Below, piece by piece: positions 12,090 to 24,924 of a stretch of 64,000 nucleotides of DNA. The notes under the pieces are model-generated. The model had not been told where the DNA came from. It searched no databases and worked only from the letters and a program-made list of their open reading frames with translations. Both the position numbers and the translations under genes were made by a program. The stretch lies in assembly GCA_963669155.1 (NCBI GenBank), contig OZ022579.1, forward strand, positions 21,740,571 to 21,804,570, written 5' to 3'. Numbering within the stretch: the stretch's first letter is position 1; each line of letters opens with the position of its first letter. Source of the stretch: Arbacia lixula. Taxonomy: Eukaryota; Echinodermata; Echinoidea; Arbacioida; Arbaciidae.

Positions 12090-13215
12090 TTCTTGTTCAA
12101 CTGTATATTTCGTTAATATTTCCTCACATTGATTATTGTGCGACAGTGTGGGGAAACTATTTTGAAACTAATTTGTTAAAGCAAATTTTGGTGCCGTTTT
12201 CACTTGGATGTTTACATGTATGACTGAACAACGGACAATCTACGGAAGACTGCAAAATCCCACTTGCGCATATTGGCTGGGTAAAGAACAAAACAATTTT
12301 TTTTACATAAGTTACAACCTATGTACACATTGAAAGACACACGCACACAAAATAAAAACGAACCATAATTCCAATACGTGTGCTACTGAAACAGGGCTCA
12401 ACATTTAAAACATTTGTTTAAACATTTGTACACAGTACAATAAGAGCACGGATATCCGTTGTAAATTGGCATTGTTAACCGATGGAAGACAAAAGCAACG
12501 AGAAACATTTTTTATTGCGTTGTACTTTTTGTACGTTTTTGTGCGTTTTAAGAAAGCTAATTAGATTGAGGTGCACTTGATAATGATTATGGTCAAGATG
12601 ACGACGAAGATAGTAATAATGATGACGGTGATGATGGAGGTGGTAGTTGATATGTTATATTTGACAGGTTGTCGGATAATTGAAATGCCTCTTAAACATT
12701 TAGCGATCTTGGTAAAAAATCAACGCTTGTTCAGAAAAGGGGAATGTTAACACTGCATTACGGAACAATTTTTACTCCGTGTGTATGTGTGTGCATGTGT
12801 AAATGAGTGTGGGTGTATTTGTGTGCGTGCGTGTGTGCGTGTGTGTGTGTGTGTGTTTTCATGTTTGCACATAATTCATAACTTATTTCACAATTAAATT
12901 TTGATCTTTACCCAGCCACTTGGCGCAAGTGGGATTTTGCAGCCTTCGGCGGATTGTCCATTATTCAGTCATGCATGCAAAGATCCAAATGAAAATGATA
13001 CCGAAATATGCTGTGAGGATTATACTCTACCACGATATAATCATCATGAACCCATGATTTAATGTTCATACATCGGACAAGACAACTTTAAAAAGATGGG
13101 ACTTTTTTGACTCACTCTTTAGAAGAGATATCAAAGTACCCGTATCATGCAGTGTTCAAAATCTTGAATAGTTTAGCCCCTTCGTACTTACACCTACTTG
13201 TTGAACGCTGCACTA
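12090..13215 (+). pseudogene. non-LTR retrotransposon RT fragment, interrupted
   Basis: The plus frame at 12075-12189 reads L-L-V-Q-L-Y-I-S-L-I-F-P-H-I-D-Y-C-A-T-V-W-G, the C-terminal thumb-side region of LINE reverse transcriptases. Similar sequence resumes at 13003 (K-Y-A-V-R-I-I-L-Y) and is broken by stops. The two parts are separated by a foldback element. It is a decayed fragment with no intact ORF. Confidence 0.6.
12190..13002. mobile_element. foldback element inserted in a LINE fragment
   Basis: Inverted arms of about 100 bp (12190-12290 and 12902-13002) include GGACAATC, GCAAAATCCCACTTGCGC and GGCTGGGTAAAG and their reverse complements. About 610 bp of non-coding DNA lies between them, including GAT-rich and (TG)n tracts (12780-12855). 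It splits the retrotransposon fragment. Confidence 0.65.
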
Positions 13216-13220
13216 TATCA

Positions 13221-13425
13221 CTATAAAGTGATAGTTCACCCTGAAATTAAGTTGGTTTTGATAAAGGCGGAAACATGAAAGGAACACATAAGTGAAGGTT
13301 TGGTGAAAATCAGTGAGAGGATAAGAAAGTTGCGTTGCTTTAAGTTTTTTTTATTTTGTGACGTCACGTGCGAGTTGCTCTCCTTTTGTTGTGAACCAAC
13401 TTAACTTCAGGTGTACTATCTCTAT
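13221..13425. mobile_element. deleted TTAA-type MITE copy
   Basis: It starts with GTGATAGTTCACCCTGAAAT, contains TGACGTCACGTGCGAG at about 13360, and ends with CAACTTAACTTCAGGTGTAC. It lacks most of the right arm of the full-length copies and has lost clean TTAA flanks. Confidence 0.65.
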
Positions 13426-13440
13426 AACTAGATACACCTA

Positions 13441-13668
13441 TAGTACCGAAGTGTGACGTCATTTGAGCATTATTGTCAAGACAACTGGTTCTAAACAATG
13501 CGGGTAGAGCAAGCAGCGTTGATCACAACGGGGACTGTAATTGGAAATGCCCAACACTAGCCCGATAGACAATATCGGACCGCTAAACCTCTCACTGGAG
13601 CGAGTTTGTTTAGAGCCAATTGTCTTGACAACATGCTCATATGACGACACCACTTCGGTGCTCTATAG
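13441..13668. mobile_element. 228-bp hairpin MITE, copy 1
   Basis: The left arm has TGTCAAGACAACTGGTTCTA and the right arm the inverted TTGTCTTGACAACATG block, so the unit folds back. A second copy at 40781-41003 has the same ends and high similarity throughout. No coding capacity. Confidence 0.7.
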
Positions 13669-13669
13669 T

Positions 13670-16600
13670 CCACTTCATATTCCACAGCCAGATACAAATT
13701 TTGAAACAAACGTTCATTCGCATTCATAACATGTTTTTTATTTAATAAACTACCGATTATTGTTACCAACTTTCCCCCTTATTATCAACATTTAGACGAC
13801 AAATTTAATTACTACACTAGATTATCTTGTTCTGTTGGCCGAATGTGTTTGTGTCTAAATTGTCATGTTTTTAAATTATGCTAACTTGTATTAGATATGA
13901 TAAATTACGTACATGTATTTACTGCCAAATATGTTTCTTTAGCTACAGGGCTCTCTTGTTAAGCAGACCTGTGAGCTCTGAACGAGACTACCCAGCAAAT
14001 GTCAATAAATCTAGAATAAATAAACAAACACAAGGCCAAATACCACAATACCACAAAAATTTGATACTGCATGCTTGTTTATGTGTGAGATCAAGGGTGG
14101 GGCCCAAATTGTTTCCCACGCTTTTTCATTCAAACAAGATACCAATGCAAAGGTAATATTATGCAAGTGTAATGCAAGGAATATTATTGCAATCTTGATA
14201 AACATACATTGAAATATAATGGGTGGCTGAACTGAACATAATATCGTCTATAATCAATCAATAATATATAGTTTTGAATATGTTTAGTGTATTTTTTTAT
14301 CGAGTATATGAGTGGGTTTTTTAGCAGTCCTACAGGCCTTTAGCATAAATACGACGAGCTGGCGAAACCATTGCAATGGTCATGATGGTATGTGTTTTCA
14401 GATTTGCAATGATTATTGAAGCTTACTAGTGTTTCTTTACCTTAATATCGATTTTCTATGATATACAATTTCGGGTAGAATGTCAGGTTCTCTTTACGCG
14501 TCCACAATGAAGTCCAATGACATTCATTCAGCATTCAGCGAAAATTGTACGTCATCCACGCGTGGAACACGTTTTCACGCCATTCACGTTTTCACGTTTT
14601 GGTACTATTGCTATGTATATCTGTGTGATATATATGTAAACACTATCGTGTTACATTTCCTTACAAATATATGTCTGTTTTTATTAAATGTATGTCATTA
14701 TATGCCACAGCAATTTAGTATTCGGACTGCCATTGTGAATTTGATTTGAATAAATACCATGCATGTACTACTTCTTCTATTACTACTACTACTGCTACTA
14801 CCACTACTACAACTAGGTGAACGGCAAATCTCAAAAAGAGACTCATGTAAATAAATTAGTTAAGGAGGAACTATACCTCATTTGAAAGCTACTAATATGT
14901 AGTTTTGGGGCATAGGTGGCAGTACACACTAAAAAGTGCAGCCTCACAATGGAAACCAGCCCAGAATAGAAATATCTTGTGTGGTTTTGTTAATTTTGAA
15001 GATTTTTCATGAAACGTTCCATTTTTTCTACTTTCTAGAATGAAATATTATACAGGAAGTGATATTTTTTCTAATAGCTTTGTAAGTAATAATTGTTATG
15101 AATTCATGTACATTGCTAACGGTAACTGAAGGTGGTCCCTCATTCTTCTGAATTTGGAGCGTGATCGATGCGCAGATATTACAGTACACGCATAATTATG
15201 TACAATGAGAGACATTAAACATAGCGACTGACATAGCGTTAACAAATCTGCTCACTGATTTTTAACAACATGTCACTGGTTCGAATCGATTTACAATGAG
15301 GTAATCTAGCAATCAAATCGTTTCCCCAGCTACCACTTGGATCTCTTTATAGGCCTATGTGCTGTTGTTGTCATTTCTAAATGTTAAAATGTATTCGTCA
15401 TGGCTGAAATTGAAATGATAAGTATGATTTTATGATTGACTTACATGGAAAAGAGGATGAAAGTATATCACAGGACATGACAGATACACAGTTCATACTT
15501 TTGTGATCTGATATTATAGCACGATACATGCCTTAAGTTCAGGTCCCACATTCTGAAAAATCCACATATCAAACAATAGCTTTCATATCAAGAATGAATC
15601 TTCCTTAATGTAAAGTATGCCGTTTTACTTTTCAATAACTTTAATGTTACATTCCAATAATACAAATTTCGTAACAATTTACGGTATACGTGTTGAATTA
15701 GGGAATAATTCGTTTCATGGCAATCACTTATTAAATATTACAATTACCGCAAATGTTATGTCAGTGTTTGCATTAATCAAATATGTTTTTATTTCTTTTA
15801 TGCTGTGTTCAAAAGATCATGTCAGTCATGCAGTTTGCTTTGGTAATTAAGCCGTTGTCGTGAAAACATTAGATTCATGTATTGAATAATAACCTTTCAA
15901 CTTTAAACAAATTTTGATTGAGTGACAATGCATTTTTATTGTGGAAATTTATCTTGACAAAGATAATATCACACAGTTCGGGATGTACTATTTAAGTGTG
16001 TACTGTTTGAATACAGATTATGTTTTGCGATTTCTTGCTCCATAACAGCAGGGAGATGAAAGGAATGGAGTCAACACGAAGAGTAATATATACCTTCAGC
16101 AGTTGCGTGCATTGATATTACAATGGAATATTTGATTTTGAGAGATTTTAAAAAAAAGAAAAAGTTTTATGCACAATTTTAGATGCTGACAAATATTTCC
16201 AGAAAGTTTGGATGAGGACAGAGATCAGGATATCATCGATAATCGATGAACAAAAATCGGGTAGAAAATTATACCAAGAAGAAAAAGAAGAGCAATATGC
16301 AATAAGAAAAAACGGTACAAAAACAGGCGCGATAACGCAAATATGCTACTACTGTACAAAGTACATGAAATGGTTCTCAAATCTTCTGCGCATACAAAAT
16401 ACATAATCATTAACATTTATTCCTATTTTTTTTTTCTTGACTGTTTGCTAGCGGCCGGCCCTTGATCAAAGGGCCAACCTCGTACAATATTATATTATGC
16501 AATCAATGCACTTAGCAGCTTCTTAAATTCAATATATATAGAGTATTTGTATTTTATTGTAGCCATCATTTCAAATTGTAGTTGAATTTAATGTACACTG

Positions 16601-17780
16601 TCTGCAATTATAAATAAACACAATCAAAAAACATACATACTAACTACTAGAGAACTATAGCAAAACAATTCAAGTTTAAGATATGCAGTAAGAAAAGTGG
16701 AAGAAACAAAGAAGATAGTAAGATAGAGAGAGGACATTAAAAGAAAGAAAAAACAGCAAAATGAGATAGGAAAATTTAAATTCTTCTTTGAACATTGCTT
16801 CAATTCGTCAATTCTTCATTCTAACACTAGTGTATAAACCTCCTTGCACAAATCAAATAAAAAATTCTAAGGATAAAGAGCATATGACACATGTTAATCC
16901 AGAAGGTCCTTTTTTGCCAGAAGCACCATGAATTATTGTTGACATTATGATGGCAGTTGTTAGTGGATGGTCACGTTTGATATATTGGGGCCTGTTTCGG
17001 CATTAGAATGCCAGTGACATCTCATTTAGAACTCACGCTAGTATTAATTATGGTAAACTGTTTCCGAAGATAATACCGGATCGGGATTTTCAGACAAATT
17101 GGAAGCCTTTCTCGCGAAACTTTGTACCATTTGATAAAATGTCACGTTGAAATATTGACAATTTTGTTAAATATGGGGTACAGTATTGTTTAAAACGTCG
17201 ATCATCCTATGGCTTGATGCATTGTACATATCCCTTCAATGAAGATTGTTGTGATATTTAACCCCTTTTTCTTCTGTTAAATGGATTTATAGATTTTCTC
17301 ACTTGCTTTCCATTTTTGTCATATTCGTGTTGAAAGATGCCATGTTGATGCTAGTCTAGGCAAACATGCCATGCTTAAAATAAATATTTGAATATTGTAA
17401 AAAGCTGTTAATAAATGTTTGCATTGCATGTCAAAGGAGATATAAACATTTGAATCAAACGTACAATTAATAATCTAAAGAGAAATACGCGAACACTAGT
17501 GATTGTTGAACATCAAAACGTTTTAAAATGATGTCACGTCGACTAGCTTTTTGATCTACGGAATGCTCGAATGATTCGCAACATTATCAAATATTTGTTT
17601 AGATTTTTCTTGAATTTTACCTCCGATAGAGTGATGTTGAGCATACAAATCCCTTTTCCCGCCACAGCTGATTTAATGCTTGACGAAGTTTGACAAATGC
17701 AACAGAAATGTTATCGTAGCACGTACGAGTAAATGCAAACGTATTCACTTTTCATGGCCCTAATTACGCAGCTCAGCTTT
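13670..17780. other. gene-free AT-rich stretch
   Basis: Nothing coding can be supported here. It holds trinucleotide (TAC)-like repeats near 14775-14815 and scattered short ORFs with no family resemblance. Confidence 0.5.
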
Positions 17781-17791
17781 CCATAAGTCGC

Positions 17792-17828
17792 TATTGTTCT
17801 CAAGGATCGTCCGATTGAGAACAATAGA
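17792..17828. repeat. 13-bp-stem hairpin
   Basis: CTATTGTTCTCAA and TTGAGAACAATAG form a perfect 13-bp stem around an 11-base loop. It lies at the edge of a larger inverted repeat. Confidence 0.6.
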
Positions 17829-17872
17829 TGCGACAGTGTCCGAGCAGTTCCAGCATTTAAAACTGAGGTTAA

Positions 17873-18172
17873 AGAGTTGTAATATCTTCGAGAATCACCT
17901 CAGTGCTAACTATCGGATTTAGAACGCAGCTTAGAGTTGTCATCGTGTCGAGATACGTGCTCTTGGTGACGTATGTACAATTTTTTCCTCGGGCCATCAC
18001 ACCATGCATACAGTCCGTCCCGCCCAGTGTTGAGCACAGCTAGCGCTCGGGAGTTCAAAGTCCCCCAAGGGTGCGTTTCTCGATAGGCGATGACAACTCT
18101 AACCCGAGTTCTAAATCCGATAGTTAGCACTGAGATGATTCTCGAAGCTATTACAACACTAACTTCGGGGAG
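17873..18172. mobile_element. inverted-repeat element of about 300 bp
   Basis: Two arms of about 85 bp are inverted copies: the left carries CTAACTATCGGATTTAGAAC and the right GTTCTAAATCCGATAGTTAG. A GC-richer centre of about 110 bp separates them. Probably a MITE. The short ORF on its minus strand is a shadow. Confidence 0.65.
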
Positions 18173-18474
18173 GATACTCTCCCAACAAGTCCACGGCATA
18201 TCATGAACTCATGATTAATGTTCATGCTTTAAACAAGACAAAGTTGATAAGATGGAACTTTTTTTTTTACTTTGTAGAACAAATCGAGTGAGCAACTATA
18301 AATATATCTCTTTACTGCCTCCACTTAAGTCCCCTCCCCATGCACCACTCTAAGAAAGAAGGGATCATGAATAAGCGTTGATGAATACCACTAAAACACA
18401 TTTACCAGATGGTATGATGAAGTAATTATAACAAAGAAAATCTATGAGAAGGCAAGAATACATGATCACCTTAG

Positions 18475-19289
18475 TTAATTCAAATACCACATGCCGAGGT
18501 TTCTAAATCTTTGAATCTTAACATCGTATTCCTTTATCCAGTTATTGTGAACCACAACCGGTCTGACATTGCCTGTTTTCTCTCTCCACCTCCCGTTAAA
18601 GTAGTTGCGCCCGTTCGGAAACAGTTTCTGGTCTAGCACGTTGATTCGTACCGTCTTCATGTCTTTTCGCCGCCAAACATTCTTCAACACATTCTGATCA
18701 GAAATATTCGGCTCCCTTCGGATCATATCCAACCACGTTGTGATAAACTTGACGGTGGCGTTGGTGGCGCTGTAGTAGGCGAACCCTGCGCACATCACGT
18801 CCTGGTTCATGTCGCTAGAGCGATCATTCTGGAAATGAATGTCGAAATCGCCGACTAAGTATGGAAGCGGATTCTGTAACCAGACGGTATCGACGTCGCT
18901 GAAGAGAACGTCTATGCCTTTCTTTAGGTAGTCAAGAATATACCGTGGTCGCTTGTTTACCAGCTTCAGGTAGTCTTCTGACCCGAACTGCAGAACCTTA
19001 TTCGGTAAATCACCTGTCAGTTTAATGTCTAGTTTAATATCCGTCATCTCATTCAGCGCATCTCGTGTGTTGGCGTCTTCGGCTAAGATAGTCACGTGGT
19101 CGCGAATCCCGGATCTCTTCAGACTTTCTAACCAGTTTCGGGTGAAATCCAGGAAACCGCTGTTCGTTGATGCTAGTATGACCCATGGGCGCACGCGCCG
19201 CTGCCCCGTGTCCAATACTTTGTCATTATTTCTGGCTTCCAGTCTAGCTTCAGCCTGCACACGATAGCCATTGATGTATGTTCTTCCAC
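18475..19289 (-). CDS. glycosyltransferase catalytic exon
   Basis: The minus-strand acceptor TATGTCCTTGACAG (phase 1) opens G-G-R-T-Y-I-N-G. The single long exon carries the whole catalytic domain, from R-P-W-V-I-L-A-S-T-N-S-G-F-L through the DVD motif, D-V-M-C-A-G-F and F-P-N-G-R-N-Y-F to V-V-H-N-N-W near the C terminus, followed by the stop. The N-W ending is typical of this domain family. Confidence 0.9.
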
Positions 19290-22200
19290 CTGTCAAGGAC
19301 ATAGAAAGTTAACATAAACATTATTAATGAACTACACTAGCTGTACCGATAACAACTATCATACACCAGTCACACGAGAGGCGGAATGTCTGAGCCCGAG
19401 TCGTAGGACGGATCGGATCATTTCGTCTGCGGTGGCCTTTACTTTGTGCAAGTTAAAAGTTGAAATAGCATCTGAAACTATTAGGAGCCTGAAAGATGAA
19501 CAGCTCAATATAAAAGTGTGTATTGACTTTCCGAATGTTTTCTGATTGTGTGCATGTCTTTAAAAAATGATATGAGACTTGTTTAATAGGGAGTTTGAAC
19601 CAAAAGAGAAGCTTACATTATCCATATAATCTTGAGATTAATTGATTTAATTCTTGTATTGTTTTCATTATACTAATTACTTAAATTTAACAGGCTCCAA
19701 CAATATTGACATTTGCTTAAGCATGTCAACATATCATCAAGCGCGAACTGTTTTATATACGGGGTACTGTACATGGTTTCTAACACAGTAACTTGGGTTT
19801 CATTAGAACAAATGTACATTCAATTCAACCTTTGAAAAGTTTAGTTTGATGTGAGGAAGGCCATATAGTCATAGTTTCAGCAACGATTGTAATATCTCGT
19901 CTACTTAATGCGCTATGTGTCGTTAACATTGCGTCTTAGGAGAAACCACACTGAGAGAGAGATTACAGTCGAAGAATGTCAGTATATAAACGATGCACAT
20001 GCTTGAGAGGGAGAGGGTCAGCACGAATTGTGTGAACGTGGCACGAGGAACATGCCAAAGTTGCCGCGTGCGCACAATTATTCCAAACCATGAACAAAAT
20101 GTGCACCAAGTGTTTTATAGAAAAGGAAACTGTAAACTTTAAAACAAAAATTGCCATGTAAAAATTAGTAACGGAAAAGTTTACTGAAGCATGGGTAATC
20201 TTACCGGATGCATTGCAATGAATATTCTCTTTTATATCTCACACTTGGCGAGACAATTGTGAAAATGTCATATCATCATTATTTTGAAATGTTACCCACA
20301 AAAGAAGTAGACCTGGGCCCTAAAACCTACCATTAATGGTAAATGTACTATCAATGGTAACTACCATAGCCAATCAAATCCATGTTGCCATTGGATGCAA
20401 AGTTACAATCAATGGGAAGTGTTACATAAGAGGGCCCTGATCTAAATTTGTAAAACGTGTGTTATAATGAAAATCATAATTCATTATGGGAAATGTAATT
20501 AAAGTGCAATGCTGTCCCGACCCTAATCCTATGAACTTAACAAAAATGCTAACAAACACAATGCACATGTCATAAGTGGATCGAACACTGGAACTGACCT
20601 TTTGAACCTGTTTCTCACCATAATAAGATCCTTAAATATTGCAATAAGTAGAGTTCTGATGCACTATAAAAGTCATAATACTGACATATTTGGAATGGAA
20701 ATAGTACAATATGTCCATTAAACAGCACGAATCAATGTATCCGAATCACATAACCTATTTCAAAATCTACCTAGTCCGAGAAATGTATCCTGATTGATAT
20801 CGATGGCTATTGTTGGATATTGATGATATCGTCGTCTGTTCACTTTCGGCCAATCGAAATACAGAGATTCTTCAACAAGTTTTTACTCACCTAGTCCTGC
20901 GAGCTGTCCTAGTTTGATAATTAGTACGATGCATGACAGCAATCCCAAGAACGTCTGATTTGACAGAGAAACGGATGGAAACAAACCAAGTAAAGTTTAT
21001 GAACAAGTGCGAAAACAATAGTCATGGCAACCGTGAGTTTGTCAACGTTAAATGGTATATCTTATTATAAATGTAATGGGCGGGTTCATTTGAATGATGA
21101 TAATTAACTAAACCAGAACCTCAGTTATATGCAACATCCTTGAAAGATTTCTCGACAGAAGACTTATTTGTTATTGTTTCCTGTCCTCGGTGCGTAGGAA
21201 TTTGATATGGGTTCATTCATTTTGTATGAATTATAAACAAGCCCGAGTCAAATGAAATGTAGGTCAGATTTTAATTGTATGGGTAAGGTTTTAATAAACT
21301 TCTGAAAAAACAGAAAATTGACTGTGAGCAGAATTATATTGATTGTTAGATTTCGAGGTTTTAGACAGGTCGTCCAAAACCTATTACCTAGAGACCGCAA
21401 TACACAATAGCGCACATCGCGGTTTTTTGCACCGCACCGCTGAGTGATACAGTCAACGTTGTAGTACATGTATATGAATTAACACCATGGTGGCTACGTT
21501 TCGATCGCAAACAAGTATAGTTTTTCACTTTTCATGAAAAGGTAAGTCAAGCTATGACAGAGATTGATATTTTTGTTCTCAAAATCGATCATATTTTTAT
21601 TTTCTTAGTGTTAAGACATACGTAATTCAATTGGTAATACAGTGAAACCTGTCTATAATGGCCACCCAAATGAAACAAACATTTTGGCCTTTTATAGACA
21701 GGTGGCTGCTATAGGCAGGTTCTTTAACACATGATCTCTCTCTCTCGGGGAATTATTTTAGTGGCCACTATAGACAGGTTGGCTGCTGTAGACAGGTACG
21801 TGGCCGGCCACTAAGACAGGTTTGACTGTATTTGATTGTGCAGGGCCCCTTGGTAGAGCAGTTTTTTAACTGAAAGGGCTACCCTGTTTAAATAAAACTG
21901 TCTAAATCAATCAATCAATCAATCAATCAATTTACACAATAGTTATATTTTTTCAGAATGCCATTCTTGCTGACTTACGCAAAATGTATCAGTACCACAA
22001 TATTGTGTTTCCGCCTGATACACGGCACGATTGTGACAGATATAATTTACTTCGGTGTATTGCACATTTATCCTGCTTGATAGTTCTAACTTCACAAGCT
22101 GCTGCCGAGTTAACAATACCTCGACCCCGGGACCTCGACAAACAAATTGTTTGTGATTGCGAACAATTATTCCATTCGAGCTTTTTCGAATCAGATGTTG

Positions 22201-23506
22201 GTTGGCAGGTTATAATGAATGGTCCCCTGTCACCTATTTCTTCACAAGCTGCACCCCATTCAACTAGAAATGGTTAAATCAACATATTTTTTTTCCCACA
22301 ATAGGGAGCTTGATATTAGTGTTGACGTGGGCGGCGTTCAGGCCCAGCGACCAGGCGCATCAGGAAACCGTGTGCATCTTTTGTGGCGTTCGGTGAGCTT
22401 GCATTGAAAATGCACGAGAGATCATGTCGTACGCACCTATCACCAACGCTAGCTGTGATGTATCATACGTTAAAGATGGCCCATCCCTTTTAATACCAAC
22501 TGTGGAATTTTAAGGTCAAAGGTACTATAATCCCCATAGAATAAATGAAAATATAACTAATTTTAACTGAGGTTTGATTCCAATTGCCGTTGACACAATT
22601 TGAAATTACGACTATTTTCGTGGTACGAGAAAAGGAAAGCTCGATCCATTATTGAAGATTATTTTCTCAAAACAGAATACGCTTTGTCGATTTCAGGGAA
22701 AGGTTTTATGTAGCCCCCCTCTCTCTCTCTCTCTCCCTCTCTCTCTCTCTCTCTCAAATGATGACAAAGTCGGGAAACAGACTTAGGTCTGCAAAAAGGA
22801 CGTGCTACCTTAAAGAGAGGGCAATTAAATTAACCCTAATAAAACACCTTCTGATGAAGGTTGGTTTGCGATATTTGCACGTCTGTACGTATACGTCAGA
22901 GCACTTTCTAAGACTAATCGAATTGGGTCGTGAAAAAGGGGAATCAACGCTCTTTATATTTTTCGGCAAACTCTGTCAGATTATACCAGTGACTGGTGAT
23001 TTGGGGCTCCATCAAATTGATTATACTAATGATGAAGAGAAGCTCTTAACAGTTTCTCATTTATTCTTGCGGTGATCCTAATACCATTGGGCCTTATTAT
23101 GCTTTGTAAATCTGCCTGGATATAATATAAACTCATACAAGCATGTATCTTCTCCTACATATCAAACCAGTCAGTCTTGAAGATAACCATGCAATAAAAC
23201 AGTTCATAACTTTAATGAACTCTCTTGAATACAGATAACTATATCATAGGGGTATTAGGGGCAGGATCAGGGATAGAGGAGGGAATACAAAACAAAGTGG
23301 TGTAAATCACGGTAAATGGAAGGAAATACTTTAAAGAACCATTTCTCATGCATATGAATTAATATAATTAATATAACACCTCAAATGACTGATCGAGTTA
23401 ATAAGTGAATGAGTTAATTACTACAAATGCTTATAAATATATTCAAATAAATATACACAATAGGATAATCGGTACATACCAATGCGTACCGAGATTGTAT
23501 CTTCAT
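18475..23506 (-). CDS. GT77-like type II membrane glycosyltransferase (complete, 3 exons)
   Basis: Exons on the minus strand: 23506-23480 (27 nt, ATG), 20954-20891 (64 nt) and 19289-18475 (815 nt). The total is 906 nt, or 301 residues plus stop. Junction phases 0 and 1 fit exactly. Residues 1-9 are a short cytosolic tail, about 10-29 form a hydrophobic signal anchor, and the remainder is a lumenal nucleotide-diphospho-sugar transferase domain. The metal/nucleotide-sugar DxD motif is F-S-D-V-D-T-V-W-L at residues 160-168. Two sequons (N-A-T near 207 and N-I-S near 225) suit a secretory-pathway enzyme. The family includes plant xylosyl- and arabinosyltransferases. Donor and acceptor sugars in this organism cannot be inferred. 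Confidence 0.8.
20314..20450. repeat. possible small MITE with GGGCCCT ends
   Basis: Two GGGCCCT motifs bracket about 130 bp with several inverted ACCATTAATGGT-like words. It lies in the glycosyltransferase intron. The evidence is weak. Confidence 0.3.
20891..20954 (-). CDS. glycosyltransferase signal-anchor exon
   Basis: A 64-nt exon between a pyrimidine-rich acceptor ending AAATCAG and a GTGAGT donor. It encodes T-F-L-G-L-L-S-C-I-V-L-I-I-K-L-G-Q-L-A-G-L, a hydrophobic membrane segment. It starts in phase 0 and ends in phase 1, matching the exons on both sides. Confidence 0.75.
21640..21828. mobile_element. 189-bp TA-flanked MITE (CAGTGAAACCTGTCT ends)
   Basis: It starts CAGTGAAACCTGTCTATA and ends inverted as AGACAGGTTTGACTG, with TA on each side (21638-21639 and 21829-21830). 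Internal copies of TATAGACAGGT add further inverted structure. TA flanks suggest the Tc1/mariner superfamily. A right-end fragment of the same family lies at about 57340-57380. Confidence 0.75.
21840..21933 (+). repeat. LINE 3' tail with (AATC)n
   Basis: The GGCCCCTTGGTAGAGCAG...GGGCTACCCTGTTTAAAT block followed by AATCAATCAATC repeats resembles a non-LTR element 3' end. Only the tail is present. Confidence 0.5.
22305..22392 (+). CDS. candidate orphan exon
   Basis: A strong acceptor (TTTTTTTTCCCACAATAG) and a GTGAGC donor bracket 88 nt of locally GC-richer sequence that is open in two frames. One reads L-D-I-S-V-D-V-G-G-V-Q-A-Q, the other begins with hydrophobic L-I-L-V-L-T-W-A-A-F. No partner exon was found and the family is unknown. 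It lies on the strand opposite the surrounding glycosyltransferase. Confidence 0.25.
22716..22756. repeat. (CT)n microsatellite
   Basis: A run of about 40 bases of CT, broken once by CCCTCTC. Confidence 0.9.
23480..23506 (-). CDS. glycosyltransferase first coding exon
   Basis: ATG followed by eight codons (K-I-Q-S-R-Y-A-L) and a GTATGT donor in phase 0. It supplies a short basic N-terminal tail just before the signal anchor, as expected for a type II Golgi protein. It is short, so confidence rests on phase and topology. Confidence 0.55.
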
Positions 23507-24900
23507 TCTTTAGAACTTGTAAGCCTTCTCGATGCCAGCTAGCTTGATTAGCCGTGATTTCAACCGATGGAATCTCAGCAAAAACAACACCCCGTTTTCA
23601 GAGACAACGAAACAGAAACACTTCCGTTTAAAATGTAAGAATACTCGAACTGAAGATTGAACTTTGCTTGTAAGCGGTATGTCATGCGAGTTGCAGAGAA
23701 CACTGTGGTTCGCACAGGTTCATGTTATTACAAATTCGTCATTCCTGAGTAGTTTTATGGTGTACCGCAAACACACTGCAAACGCCGAGCGAAACAACAT
23801 CATATTTTGGGCCCTGTCTGATAAAGAAAAAAAAAAGCTGCCTAACATCAATCGTAATTCAATGTAGAAAGCGGTTGGGCTAGCAATTGATTTGGATCTA
23901 TTGCAACTCTTCAATAAGGCGGGGCCCTGAGCCCTTATACATGTACAACAAATGCGATTGGTTGCAACTGTAGACATGCAGCGATTGAAATCAGTCGTAA
24001 CTCGATCTGGATCAGGTCGAGCTATGTATAGGGCCGGGTCAATCGGACGATCACAAAGAGAGCCTATTATATGCAATGACCTTTGAAGTCAATGGCAGGT
24101 GAGAGGAACGTCCTTTCGTCACGGTAGTGGCCAACCCTATACAAGAACAATATCGGAATCGTACTAAGCACTAACAATAACGTCAGTATTGTGCCAGCTG
24201 TGTTGGGGTAAAAATGGAAATGATACAGATACAGTAGTTCTGCTTCTACTCGGTGTTATTTTTTGTGTGGACACATATTTGATAAATGATTAAATATAAA
24301 GCTAAAATGTAGTACCCATGATAATGTCATATTTTTAGGAAGCAGATTTTTGTGACATTTTACCAATGATTATTTTTGTAATAAAATCTTTGGAATATTT
24401 AATGAGATTTGCACTTTGTTTTTTGTTTTTTCTGAATCCATCATCTGAGACACACAAATGTTTAGGTCCAAATTTGTCCATAAGTAAAAATTTTACCTAG
24501 TTTAAGCAACAAAACCGCACATAAAGTGATAACCCTATATGGGCCCGTCCATACACGAAGATTGCGCATGGCTTCCCATCACATATCTATGTCACGAATG
24601 ACTCACGACCCAATTAACTTCCAGACATAGTCGTATGTGATCTTCTGCCAGTTATGAATATTAAGTGGCGCATTCAAACCTTGTTCAAAGGGATGTATAT
24701 CTATTTCTTTAAAAATATTACTAAGGGTGAAAGACAGGTTTACCTGACATGGGTTGTTGTAAAAGATTGTTTGGTATCAATGTGTTTGGGTCACCAGCCT
24801 GCACATTTTCTACATGGACTACCTTTGCGATATGATGCTTGAAATAAATGGCAGCTATATTTCAAAATGACCGCCGTGGAAATGTAGTAGACTGACTGTA
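23507..24900. other. 5' flank of the glycosyltransferase, no supported gene
   Basis: It should include the promoter and 5' UTR of the minus-strand glycosyltransferase. I cannot point to a specific core promoter. The remainder shows only short ORFs and repeat-like fragments such as the GGGCCCTG pair near 23811 and 23919. Confidence 0.4.
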
Positions 24901-24924
24901 CATGTACCGTATTGACCACTATTT

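Noticed and set aside
15270..15300. tRNA-like GGTTCGAATC word
   Set aside because: No A box or cloverleaf partners around it.
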